In this document: positions 1-12,053 of the stretch, in pieces
Numbering within the stretch: the stretch's first letter is position 1
Layout: each line of letters opens with the position of its first letter
DNA from: Capsicum annuum
Lineage: Eukaryota > Streptophyta > Magnoliopsida > Solanales > Solanaceae
Assembly: GCF_002878395.1 (NCBI RefSeq)
Contig: NC_061119.1
Coordinates: 48,833,350 to 48,897,349 of the forward strand
Direction of reading: 5' to 3'
DNA: 64,000 nucleotides
The notes under the pieces: model-generated
The model's input: only the letters and a program-made list of their open reading frames with translations
What the model was told of the DNA's origin: nothing
The model's database searches: none
Translations under genes and position numbers: made by a program

Positions 1-1501
1 CAACACTTAAACCCAAACATGAATCATTAAAAAATATAATAAAATCCTAACCCTTGATGAAAGGGTTAGAACTGAAGCCGAAGTCAACTAACTTTTAATC
101 TTTATAAAAATCTCCTCACACTTGTTATCCAATTAAAATATAACTTCATTCTTATTCAAGCGGGTCACGTGGAAAACAATGAAAACAAACTCCTTAACAA
201 TTGGTGATAGTCGCTTATCAATCCGACAAACCTATAGATTATTGTCAAGTTCTTCAGTATGGCCTAATTTTTAATAAATCTACCTTTTGTGGGTCTACCA
301 TAACCCCTTATTTAGAAATCATATGCCCAATAAGGACACTAATGAAAGTAAGAATTCAAACTTAGAGTACTTTGCATACAATTGTTTCTCTTTCAATAAT
401 TTTTACACATTACTCAAGTGATATTCATTCTCTTCTTCACTCTTAGAATAAACAAAGAAATCATAAATAAACACAGAAATGAACAAATATAAAAAGGACT
501 TAGATACTCTATTCATTAAGATCATTAAAGCAGTTGAGGCGTTGGTCAAGCCAAAATACATAACAAAAAACTCATGGCGCCCGTAATGAGTTTAGAAAGT
601 AGTCTTCATGATATCCTCTTCCCTAATTTTTAGCTAATGATAACCCAACCTCAAATAGATCTTATATAACACTACAACTTATTATAGTTTGTGAAACATG
701 TTATTTATCCTAGGAAAGGGGTACTTGTGGTTAGTGGTCACCTTATTCAATTGGCGATAATATATGTATATTATTATACTACCATTTTCTTCTTCACAAA
801 CAACACTGGCGCACCCCAAAGAGAGATAGTTGAGTGAATAAATCCCTTTTAAACAATTCTTACAATTGGGATTTCAACTCTCTTAACTCTCCAGGTGCTA
901 TATGTTATAGAGGAATAGAAATAGGTCTCGCTTCTAGCTCTAGGTCTATACAAATATCAACTTCTTGATATGGAGAAATACCAGGAATATTATCCTAAAA
1001 CACTTATAGAAATTCACATACCACTGAAACTAACATTATAAGAAGGACTATAGATTAACCTTCCTAAATATAGGCTAAGACGCCCTACACACGTTATTCA
1101 ATAACTTTTGGGCATGAATTACTTATACAACCCTCACCAGATTAAGCTGAAATATACCTTCCTACTCAAACTATTTTCCCTGGGCATTGCTATAGTGATG
1201 ATTTTGGCATAACAATAAGGAACAACATTGTAAGAGGGCAATGAAATCATTCTAAAAATAAAATCAAACTCCTCCATGTAAAAAATGACTGTCTGCTAGG
1301 GTCTTAAACCTCATAAATACACACACGATGTACCTGATTAATATACAAAAAAAGCCCAATGAATGTAGACACATACATGAGCGCATCAAAATATTAATAG
1401 TCTAATTTCCAACCTATAGTATATTACACAGACACAATAAGAGATGGGACCAACATCAAACATTACAAAAGTCATATGATCATAATAAAGAATAATACTT
1501 A
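1..1501 (-). pseudogene. Element H: decayed Ty3/gypsy pol (protease to RNase H), minus strand
   Basis: Read on the minus strand, this is an old gypsy-type polyprotein with no long ORF left. Protease is near 1300-1501, with a DVGP motif where the family has D-P/S-G. Reverse transcriptase follows near 500-900, where the minus strand reads YFGLTNAS and then FIYDFFVYS, a decayed form of the F-I-D-D-I-L-V-Y-S active site. Both catalytic Asp positions are damaged, so the enzyme is dead. Towards base 1 the RNase H region is too degraded to delimit. The element continues left of the window. Its upstream part is at 40918-41179, separated by element B. Joining the two sides with the duplicated target counted once gives a continuous frame across the protease start. 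Confidence 0.7.
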
Positions 1502-1616
1502 TGTTACATCCTGTGTCCTGACCCTTTGAATTTTTTCCTAGGATTTCTTTCTCTAGACCCAATATGACTCCTAGGTATGAGCGATCTGTTGGGGTAGGAG
1601 TGGTATGGTCCTATCG
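1502..1616 (+). repeat. Element B 5' LTR, first piece
   Basis: The first 115 bases of B's 5' LTR, matching 38889-39005 in the 3' LTR. Element A interrupts it, with TSD tatcg at 1612-1616. The rest of the LTR resumes at 12049. Confidence 0.8.
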
Positions 1617-4327
1617 TGTAATACCCCGCGTGTTTCTAAGTTGGAAGTGAATAAGTATTCCTACGTATGAAATCTCCTATCCTGTGATTCATACTTGAGT
1701 ACATGACTTACATTAATATCCTAGTGATAGGATAGCTTATGATGCATTAAGCATGTTTATATGAGTCACTTAAGGTAATACAAGCTAAGAGTTTTTGAAT
1801 CCATCAAGTTTTGGTGTTTGATTTTACAAGGGTCATCTTTAAATGAGTATAACTCAATGTTAATATGGTATTTTGACTGATTTATACCCACCAAATTGTA
1901 TAGAATCAAATTAGCTTTCCAACGATACCAATTTTGCCTTAATCCAATACCCGAGCAAAAAGTTATGCCCATTTTTGTGAGAGACAGTAAGCATAGGCGA
2001 TTGGTTAGGCGCCGCCCAACCCAAGCATAGGTGATTGGTTAGGAGCCACCTAACCTACCTTAGGAAATCACTTGGGATCCGCCTAATTCAATTTCAAGTG
2101 CCAAAAACACTCTGTTTTGTGTTATTTTAAGGGTAATTAAGTCTTTTAATACTCCTTACACGTCCCTAAACTTAACCCTACGAAATATATAGCTTCTAAA
2201 CATATTAAAACCCTATTTTCATCTCAAAGCTCATCATCCAAGAGCACTAAAAGAGAAAAATAACTAGGGTTGTGTAACTAAGCTTGAAGATTCGATTTCA
2301 AGGAAATTCCTCCGTCAATCATAAAGAATCTTCCTTCTAAGGCATGCGTGAGTTGATTTATGGATTCCTTTCATCCATAAAGTTCAAAAACCCTATTCTT
2401 CATATAAAGTATGATTTCTATATTGTTGGGTGTGGAAGATCATGTTGTTGATATTGGGTGATTCCCAAGATAGAATCTTTATATGTTTGTTTGGAATTTC
2501 ATGATATCATATTAGTTGGAAACATATAAATTGGTTTGTTCATGATGTATGAATTTGATGATTTTACCTATGCTTAAGATGTGCATGTAAGCGGTTTGAT
2601 ATAATGCCTAAGAAGCTAGAAATCATGCAATATAGCTAAATTGTGACTAAGTGAAGGATTCATGATATGCCCTTACGTTTCAATGACTTCTATGTTCTTA
2701 ATGTGCCTTGTAAATGTTGTTGGAATAATCATGAACTATTCCTATGAGATTATGCTATGTTTACTTGCAAATCCTACTTATGAACAAGATGTATGATAAC
2801 CATGCAATCCATATGAACTTCCATGCTATTTGTATGTGTTGCCAATATAATTATGTAATGAGCATGATATTAAGATTGTGCAAGTACTTCCATGTGATAT
2901 GAAATCCTTTCCATGCCATACATTGTTGATAACCATGCATAGTATAAGATCCCTACTTATGATATTATATATTATGGACTCTACTCTTATGATTAAGTCA
3001 GTCATGTGTGTCAGTTTCCTTCCATCGAGTCCTGGGGGTACTAGTACCTGAAAACTATTGTTGTGTTCCTAGATCTATGTCATTTTTCACGATATCCGAA
3101 CTCAAGTTATGATTCCATAGACTTCTGTCAGTCATGTGACTCAGGAAAACCTCATGATCTTAGTTAGTTGTCAGATATCAGTAATATTCCGCCAATCAAT
3201 AGAATTCAGTAAGATTAAGTCATGCACAGTCAGTGATTCATATCCAGTCCCTCCAAATGGGATTAAAGGTTTGCACCGAGTAAACCCAAGGATGGGAACT
3301 CACCCACCAGGCCAGGGTGTGATTCTTAGTAGTCATCTTTGTGTTCCAGAACTACATAGCTAGTGTAGGTTGAGACATCTTAACTTGTCAGATTAGGGTT
3401 GATGAGGTGGCTTAACCCGTTAGTTTAGGGTTCCCACCATTCTCATTAAGTACCTGCTAGATAAGGGTCACTCACAGGTTGTCCTTACCCATAGCACGGT
3501 ATTGATACCCCTCCAGTCAGGGCAGAGATTTGACCCCAGCTTATCCATAATGCCATGCATAGGGCATGTCGGTTAAACACTACTTCCCACAGTTTCAGTA
3601 TTAGTCTCAGTAAAAGAACTCAGGACATTCTTCAGATTTCAATATATACAGGACTGTCCGATAAAATTTTCCATGTTATCAGTTTCAATATCAGTCATGA
3701 CAGTTATCAGTAAATGATGTATTAGCTTACAGGTCATGCTATCACTATTCACGGTCCCAGTTTCTATATATGTGTGTTTACACTCCCACATTCATATTAG
3801 CTTGTCAGTGTTGTTTATGCATGAAACCCTTTATGTTCAGCCTACCTTCCTCGTATACTCAGTACTCCAGTTATACTAACGCATTTGTGCTATGGTGCTT
3901 TCTTTATATGTTACACCATAGGTTCCGAGACACGAGCTCCAGCCCAGCAGTAGCGGTAGTATTCTAGTCGCAGAGACACAGTGAGTCCTTATTAATTCGA
4001 GGACAATATGATTTGATATATTTATTTATTTCTTCAGTTCAATTTTACGGAGTTAGTTAGAGACATGTTCCTTCAACTCCTTATTCAGATAGTTTAGAGG
4101 CTTTCAGATTTATGTTCAGATTTACGTTTAGATTGAGTTGTTTTGGGTATTTTCACCCACATGATTGTATTCAGTTGAACCTTATGGCCTTACAGTTCTA
4201 TGTATTTTGTATGATTATATCATGATTTGCAGTATATAGGTACAAATATCAGTCATGGGTTAGCTTGTGGTCCCTCGGGGTCATGAGCGTTGTGTAGCAT
4301 TCTGGTTTAGCGAATCGGGGTATTACA
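1617..4327 (+). repeat. Element A 5' LTR
   Basis: 2711 bases, pairing with 9355-12048. It holds a GC-rich tandem repeat at 1991-2085 in otherwise AT-rich DNA, a TATA-like box at 2186-2192, and a long U5-like stretch rich in short CAGT-type repeats from about 3000 on. The small ORFs inside it (for example at 3136 and 3770) have no recognisable product and I do not call them genes. Confidence 0.92.
2186..2192 (+). promoter_or_regulatory. Candidate TATA box of element A 5' LTR
   Basis: TATATAG about 570 bases into the LTR. The same box is conserved at 9903-9909 in the 3' LTR. Its position just downstream of the GC-rich block fits a U3 promoter, but no transcript start is known. Confidence 0.4.
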
Positions 4328-4331
4328 AACT

Positions 4332-4343
4332 TGGTATCAGAGA
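4332..4343 (+). other. Element A primer-binding site (initiator tRNA-Met type)
   Basis: TGGTATCAGAGA starts 4 bases after the LTR end at 4327. It matches the usual plant PBS TGGTATCAGAGC except at the last base. It marks the start of minus-strand DNA synthesis. Confidence 0.85.
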
Positions 4344-4546
4344 CTAATGTTCAATAGTGTCCTCGAAAGTCTGAAAGTCGCATCTAGTAGAGTCTTGTAC
4401 ATGGGTGTGTTGCGCGCCACATTTATGTGCTGGAGGCTATAAGATGTTTTAGGAATAGTCCCCTTTCTTCATTATTCATGTCATGCTAGTGAGCATAATC
4501 ACAAGTTAAACTCTCAGTCGAATCCATTCTTCTCTTATTCCAGACC

Positions 4547-5628
4547 ATGGCCCTAAAGAGAAGAAACCAGCGAGCTCCTTAGCCCGAAGATCCTTTGGGC
4601 GAACATATTTCCCATGCAAAGTTTAGAGCCGCATTTACCACACTTGCTCAGTCCATGGATGCATAGAATAAATGGCCACCAGTCATTCCAGCCAATCTAG
4701 TGGCCACTCCCAAAGCATCTAGGGTTTGGGACTTCACCAGGATAAACCCTTCATCTTTCCATGGGTCTAAGTCTGATGAGGACTCTTAGGAGTTCATTGA
4801 ATAGGTCCAAAAGGTCATTGACATCATGGGTGTTAATTCTAATGAGAGTGCTGAGTTAGCCACCTACCGGTTATAGGATGTTGCTCATGATTGGTATAAA
4901 CAGTAGAATTCTGAGAGGTTAGATGATATAGGCCCTATCGAGTGGGAGGAATTTGTCATGGCCTTCTTAGACAGATTCTTTCCCCAAGAGCTGAGGGAAG
5001 CCAAAGTTCTTGAGTTCATCAACCTCAGGAAGGGGAATATGATGGTTAGGGAGTATTCTCTCAGATTTACTCAGCTATCTAGGTATGCTCCTCATATGGT
5101 TGCAGAAAATAGAGCTAAGATAAGCAAGTTCATATCAGGGGTCAATGATAGCGTGGTAAATAAGTGCAGGCCACGATGTTGTTCGGTGATATGACCTTAG
5201 CAAGACTCATAACCCATGCCCAACAAGTAGAAGAGCAGAAGTTTAAGACTAGTGAGAGGCAGAACAAGAGAGCAAGGTCAGGTAATCTCAACTTTGCTCA
5301 CCCCAAGTCAGATGGAGGAAATCATTCACAGTTTTGCTTCAAGTCAACCATTCTATCTCCTTTCTCTGCCAGCTCTCCAGTGCTAAAGTTCAAAGACGAT
5401 AATAGAGACAAAGCGCCAGGCTCTAAATCTCAGGGCAGTGTTAGCAGTGCCCGAACGAATCCCCTTTGTCAGACTTATGGTAAGAACCACAAGGGCATTT
5501 GTAAAACCGGTAGTGATGTCTATTTTGGTTGCGGTAAGCCAGGACATAGGATTAGGGAGTGTTCACAGTCAAGCCTTCAGGGTCAGCAATATTATTCTAC
5601 AGCTCAGTCCAGTTGCCTGAATCAGTAG
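4547..5628 (+). pseudogene. gag: Element A gag (capsid/nucleocapsid) remnant
   Basis: The structural polyprotein that would form the retrotransposon particle. The start ATG at 4547 lies about 220 bases after the LTR. One frame reads through a capsid region with WDFTR, VIDIMG and LDRFFPQELREAK blocks typical of plant gypsy gag, ending at 5194. A change to the next frame near 5160 then continues to 5628. In-frame stops sit at 4580, 4664, 4787, 4802, 4874, 4904 and 5626. Those at 4787, 4802, 4874 and 5626 are TAG where element C has CAG at the same position. The zinc knuckle near 5510-5555 has lost its first Cys (Y-F-G-C-G-K-P-G-H...C). Gag is therefore inactive. Confidence 0.85.
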
Positions 5629-8600
5629 GGTGCCATTTCCAGTGGTACCAGTAGGCAACGCCCAAACAGACTCTATGCTTTTCAGTCCCGGCAGGATCAG
5701 GAAAATTCTCCTGATGTCGTTACTGGTACATTACAGATTTTTCATGTTCATGTTTATGCTTTGCTAGACCTAAGTGCATCTTTGTCTTTTGTTACTCCAT
5801 ACATAGCAGGCGATTTTGGAATTAGTACCGAAGTCCTAGCAGAGTCCTTCTCAGTGTCTACCCCAGTGGGTAAAACCATCATAGCCCGGCGGGTATACAG
5901 GAACTGCCTAGTTATGATATCTCAGAAATCCACGTCAGCAAATTTAGTGGAGTTAGAGATAACTAATTTTGATGTCATTCTCGGCATAGATTGGCTTTAT
6001 TCCTGCTATGCCACAGTCGACTGCGGAAATAGGATAGTTCAGTTTCAATTCCCGAATGAGCCTGTCCTAGAGTAGAAGTGTAGCATTTCAACGTTTAGGG
6101 GTCAACTTATTTCCTACCTTCGGGCAAAGAAAATGATTTCTAAGTGTTGTGTGTATCATCTCATGCATGTTAAAGATTCCAGTTCTGAATATCCCAGCCT
6201 CAAAATAGTCCCTGTTATTAATGAACAGATGTCTTTCCCAAAGATCTTCCAGGCATTCCTCCAGAAAGGAAAATAGACTTCGGCATAAACCTTCTTTCAG
6301 ATACTCAACCTATTTCTATTTCGCTATATAGAATGGCACCAGGAGAACTCAAGAAACTAAAAGATTAGTTGAAGGATGTCTTAGATAAGGGATTTATCAG
6401 GCCCAGCGTTTCCCCATGGGGTGCGCTAGTATTATTCGTGCGCACAAAAGACGGTTCTCTCAGGATGTGTATTGATTACCATCAACTCAACAAAGTCACG
6501 GTCAAGAATAGATATCTTCTTCCCAGGATTCATGATCTATTCGACCAACTTCAGGGTGCCAGTTACTTCTTCAAGATAGACCTCAGATCAGGCTATCATC
6601 AGCTCAGAGTTAGAGAATGTGACATTTCAAAGACAGTTTTTTGTACTCAGTATGGTTAATTTGAATTTTTAGTCATGTCATTTGGTCTTACCAATGCCCC
6701 TTCATCTTTTATGGATTTGATGAACCGTGTGTTCAAGAAGTACTTAGACATGTTTGTCATAGTCTTTATAGATGATATTCTGGTCTATTCTCACACAAAG
6801 CGTGATCATGTAGACCATCTCAGGATTGTTCTTCAGACTCTCAGGGATCACCAATTATTTTCTAAGTTCAGCAAGTGTAAATTTTGGCTAAGATCAGTAG
6901 AATTCCTTGGCCATACTATTTTTGGTGATGGAATTAGAGTAGATCCTAAGAAAACCGAGGTAGTAAGAAACTGGCCCAGACCCATATCTCCATCAGATAT
7001 TAGGAGTTTCTTGGGTTTGGCTGGTTATTACAGACGGTTTATCGAGGGATTTTCTTCTATTGCATCTCTCATGGCCATATTGACTCAGAAGAAGATTAAG
7101 TTTCAGTGATCAGATTCATGCGAGAAGAGCTTTCAAAAGTTAAAGACTCGACTCACCTCCGCTCCAGTTCTAGCTATTCCAGATGGTTCAGGCGGTTTTG
7201 TAGTCTATTGTAATGCATCCAGAGTGGGTTTAGCTTGTGTCCTCATGCAGTATGGTAAGGTCATAGCCTACACCTCCAGACAGTTAAAGCCACATGAGAA
7301 GAATTATCCTATTCATGACCTTGAGTTAGCAGCGGTAGTTTTTGCCTTGAATATTTGGAGGCATTATCCATATGGATTTCATATAGATGTCTTCTCAGAC
7401 CATAAAAGCCTCCAGTATTTCTTTTCCCAGAAAGATCTCAATCTTCTCTAGAGAAGGTGTTAGAGCTCTTGAAAGATTACGACATGAGTGTTCTTTATCA
7501 TTTGGGCAAGGCCAATATTATGGCCGATGCTCTCAGTCGACTCTCCATGGGTAGTATTTCTCACATTGAGGATAGTAAGAAAAAGATGGCTCAGGAGATC
7601 CATCAACTTGCCAGACTAGACATTTGCTTAGTCGATTCTTTAGAGGGTGGTGTATGTGTTCATAGTTGTTTAGATTCATCTCTAGTTTCCGAGGTGAAAG
7701 AGAAACAAGACAGGGATCCAAGCCTTGTCAAGCTCAAAGAGTCAGTTCTGAATCAGAAAGTGAAGGTTTTCTCCCAAGGGGAAGATGGTGTTCTTCATTG
7801 TCAAGGTCATCTATGTGTTCCAGGGGTAGATGAATTGAGGCAGCGAAATACTTGCAAAAACGCATGGTGCGCGATACTCTATTCATCCAGGGGACACTAA
7901 GATGTACCATAATATGCGGGAGATCTATTGGTGGAGTGGGATAAAGAGAGATATTGCAGAGTTTGTGGCTAAGTGCTCTACATATCAGTAGGTTAAGAGA
8001 GAGCATCAGAAACCTAGTGGTTCCATGCAAGAGTTCACCATTCCTACTTAGAAGTGGGAAGAAGTTAACATGGACTTCATTATGGGTTTGCCTAGAACTC
8101 GTCATAACATGGTTCAGTCTGGGTCATTATAGATAGAGTGACCAAGTCAGCTCATTTCTTTCCTGTTCATACTTCTTATTCTATCGAGGATTATGCCAAA
8201 CTCTATATCAGAGAGTTAGTCAGATTACACGGTATTCCACTATCTATCATCTTAGATAGAGGTACCCAGTTCACTTCTCACTTTTGGAAAGCATTCCAAA
8301 AGGGTCTCAGTACCCAAGTCCATCTCAGAACAATATTTTATCCTCAGACAGATGGTGAAGCAGAGAGCACCATTCAGACTCTTACAGATATGCTAAGGGC
8401 GTATGCAATTGACTTCAAGGAAAGTTGGGACGACCACTTGCCTGTGATTGAGTTTGCATACAACAATAACTATCATTATAGTATTTAGATGGCTCCATTC
8501 GAAGCTCTCTATGGTAGGAGATATAGATCTCCAGTTGTTTGGTTTGAAGTTAGTGAGGCCTCAGTCATAGGTCCTGACTTAGTATTTGACACCTTAGAGA

Positions 8601-9115
8601 AAGTTCAGTTGATCAGAAAGAGACTTCGGGCTGCTCAGAGCCGACAAAAGTCCTATGTAGATGTTCGTAGAAAGGCTCTCGAGTTCGAGATCTATGACTA
8701 TGTCTATCTTAAGATCTCTCCCATGAAGGGAGTGAAGAGGTTTGGCAAAAAAGGGAAACTCTGTCCCCGATATATCTGTCCCTTCAGAATTCTTTGTCGC
8801 TTCGGCAAGGTAGCCTATGAGCTTGAGTTGCCTTTAGATATAGCCTCAGTTTATCCAGTCTTCTATGTCTATTTGCTAAAGAAGTGCATAGGTGACCCAA
8901 CAGTTGTTGTCCTTATTTAGAGCATAGACATTCAGAACAACCTCTCTTATGAAGAGATTCCAGTCGAAATCTTAGATTATCAGACTCGTAGATTGAGGAA
9001 TAAAGAAGTCCCTCTGGTCAAGGTTCTTTGGTGAAATCAGTCTCATGAGGTAGCTACTTGGGAAGCAGAAGCAGATATGCGTACCAAGTATCCTCAAGGT
9101 AATAGTTCTCCTTAA
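5629..9115 (+). pseudogene. pol: Element A pol: protease, RT, RNase H, integrase, chromodomain-like tail (broken)
   Basis: Domains occur in order. Protease is near 5761, with DLSA where D-S/P-G-A is expected, so it is probably inactive. RT spans about 6369-7109 with FIDDILVYS and its catalytic Asp pair at 6771-6776. RNase H is about 7200-7540 and ends in ADALSRLS. Integrase is about 7900-8500, with DRGTQFTSHF and PQTDGEAES still carrying the second Asp and the Glu. A GPY/F-like region follows, with CPF in place of GPF, and then a chromodomain-like tail near 8930-9100 (KVLW, ATWEAEADM). Stops at 5626, 6073, 6657, 7107, 7449, 8486 and 8918, plus frame changes around 7450 and 7900-8140, break it. 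Compared with element C, about 30 bases including the natural stop are missing at the C-terminus. Confidence 0.88.
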
Positions 9116-9341
9116 TCTTATTCAGTTCACATTCATGTTTCTAGTATAAACTGGGTACCTATTAACCGTTTCATACTTAGTCATCCATTCATGTGTCAGT
9201 TGTCCGTGCATCAGATACGCACGACTTCAGTATGTTTAGCATGTCAGTCATGAGATCAAGTTTCAGTTCTTCATGTTTAGTTCAGGTTCTATTGTCTTGT
9301 ATCCCTTCTTAGTAAATTCTCATTCGAGGACGAATGTTCCC

Positions 9342-9352
9342 AAGGGGGAGAT
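9342..9352 (+). other. Element A polypurine tract
   Basis: AAGGGGGAGAT lies immediately upstream of the 3' LTR at 9355. It is the plus-strand primer site. Confidence 0.85.
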
Positions 9353-9354
9353 AT

Positions 9355-12048
9355 TGTAATACCATGCATGTTTCTAAGCTAGGAATAAGAATTCCTACAT
9401 ATAAAATCTCCTATCCTGTGATTCATACTTGAGTACATGACTTACAATGAATATCCTAGTGATAGGATAGCTTATGATGCATTAAGCAAAAGGTAATACA
9501 AACTAAGACTTTTTGAATCCATCAAGTTTTGGTGTTCGATTTTGCAAGGGTAATATTTGAACGAGTATAACTCGATGTTAACGTGGTATTTTGGCTGATT
9601 TAGACCCACCAAATTGTAGAGAATTGAATTAGCTTTTCAACGATACCAATTTCTCCTTAATCTAATACCCGAGCGAAAAGTTATGCCCATTTTTGTGAGA
9701 GACTATAAGCATAGGCAATTGTTAGGCGCCGCCCAACCCAAGCATAGGCGATTGCTTAGGTGCGGCCTAACCTAGCTTAGGCAATCACTTGGGCGCCGCC
9801 TAAGTCAATTCCAGGTGCCAAAAATACTTCGCTTTGAGTAATTTTAAGGGTAATTAAGTCTTTTAACACTCCTTATACGTCCCTAAACTTAACACTATGA
9901 AATATATAGCTTCAAAACATATTACAACCCTGTTTTCATCTCAAAGCTCATCATCCAAGCGCACTAAAAGAGTAAAACAACTAGGGTTGCGTAACTAAGC
10001 TTGAAGATCTGATTTCAAGAAAATTCCTCCGTCAATCATAAACAATCTTTCTTCTAAGGTATGCGTGAGTTGATTTATGGATCCCTTTCATCCAGAAAGT
10101 TCAAAAACCCTCTTTTTTATTATAAAGTATTATTTCTATATTATTCGGTGTTGATGATTATGTTGTTGATATTGGGTGATTCCCAAGATGGAATCTTTAT
10201 ATGTTTTTTTTGAATTTCATGATATCATATGAGTTGGAAACATATAAATTGGGTTTTTCATGATGTATGAATTTGATGATTTCACCTATGCTTAAGATGT
10301 GCATGTAAGGTGTTTGATATAATGCCTAAGAAGCTAGAAATCATGCAATATAGCTAAATGGTGACTAAGTGAAGGATTCATGATATGCCCTTACGTTCCA
10401 ATGACTTTTATGTTGTTAATGTGCCTTGTAAATGTTGTTGGAATACTCATGAACTATTCCTATGAAATTATGCTATGTTTACTTGAAAATCCTACTTATG
10501 AACAAGATGTATGATAACCATGCAATCCACATGAACTTCAATGCTATTGGTATGTGTTGCAAATATGATTATGTAATGAAAATGATATTAAGATTGTGCA
10601 AGTACTTCCATGTGATATGAAATCCTTTCCATGCAATACATTGTTCATAACCATGCATAGTATGAGATTCCTACTTATGATATTATATATTATGGACTCT
10701 ACTCTTATGATCAAGTCAGTCATGTGTGTCAGTTTCCTTCCATCAAGTCCTGAGGGTACTTGTACCTGAAAACTATAGTTGTGTGCCTAGATCCATGTAA
10801 TTTTTCACTATATACGAATTCAAGCTCTGATTCCATAGACTTCAGTCAGTCATGTGACTCAAGAAAACCTCATGATCTTAGTCAGTTGTCAGATATCGAT
10901 AACATTCCTTCAGTCAATGGAATTCAGTAAGATTAAGTCATGAACAGTTAGTTATTTACGTCTAGTCCCTCGAGATAGGAGTAGAGGTTAGCACCGAGTG
11001 AACCCAAGAATGGAAGCTCACCTGCCAGTTCAGGGTGTGATTATTAGTAGTCATCCTTGTGTTCCAAAACTACGTAGCCAGCATAGGTTGAGATATCTTA
11101 ACCCATCAGATTAGGGTTGATGAGGTGGCTTAACCCTTCAGTTTAGGGTTCCCACTGTTCTCATTGAGTACTCTCTAGATAAAGGTCACTCACAGGCTGT
11201 CCTTACCTGTGGCAAGGTATTCAATACACCTCCAGTTGGGGCAGAGATTGGACCCCAGCTTAGCCATAACGGCATACATGGGGCATGTCGGTTAAACACT
11301 ACTTCCCACAGTTTCAGTATCAGTCCCAGTAAAAGAACTCAGGGCATTCTTCAGATTTCAGTATATACAGGGCTATCAGATACAATCATCCATGTTATCA
11401 ATTTCAGTATCAGTCATGACAGTTATTAGTAAACCATGTATTAGCTTATAGGTCATGCTATCATATATTCACGGTTCCAGTTTCCATATATGTGTGTTTA
11501 CACTCCCACATTCATATTAGTCTGTCAGTGTTATTCATCCATGAAACCCTTTATGTTCAGCCTACCTTTCTCATATACTAAGTACTCCAGTTGTACTGAC
11601 ACATTTGTACTATGGTTCTTTTTTTTTAATATTACACCATAGGTTCTGAGACACGAGCTCCAGCCCAGCAATAGCGGTAGCATTCCAGTCGCAGAGACAC
11701 AGTAAGTCTTTATTGATTCAAGGATAACATGATTTGATACATTTATTTATTTATTCAGTTCAATTTTACAGAGTTAGTTAGAGACATGTTCCTTCAACTC
11801 CTTATTCAGATAGTTTAGAGGCTTTCAGATTTATGTTCAGATTTACGTTCAGATTGAGTTGTTTTGGGTATTTTCACCCATATGATTGTATTTAGTTAAA
11901 CCTTATGGCCTTACAGTTCTATGTATTCCACATTGTTATATCATAATTTGCAGTATACAGGTACATATATTAGTCATGGGTTAGCTTATTGTCTCTCAGG
12001 ATCATGAGCACCATGTAGCATTCGGGTTCAGCAAATCGGTGTGTTATA
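9355..12048 (+). repeat. Element A 3' LTR
   Basis: 2694 bases, collinear with 1617-4327. The terminal CA is mutated to TA (TTATA where the 5' LTR has TTACA). The TSD tatcg follows directly. Confidence 0.92.
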
Positions 12049-12053
12049 TATCG

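Larger units (their letters stand above)
1617..12048 (+). mobile_element. Element A: full-length Ty3/gypsy chromovirus-type retrotransposon
   Basis: This 10.4-kb element has a perfect TSD, tatcg (1612-1616 and 12049-12053). The 5' LTR is 1617-4327 and begins and ends with an 11-base inverted repeat (TGTAATACCCC / GGGGTATTACA). A PBS at 4332 resembles the initiator-Met type. Gag and pol follow in the usual gypsy order with a chromodomain-like tail. The PPT is at 9342-9352 and the 3' LTR is 9355-12048. Coding regions carry many stops and at least three frame changes, so it is non-functional. It is inserted in the 5' LTR of element B and is therefore younger than B. Confidence 0.93.

Noticed and set aside
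4328..4345. tRNA gene fragment
   Set aside because: The similarity is to the 3' end of the initiator tRNA-Met only, as expected for a retrotransposon primer-binding site.
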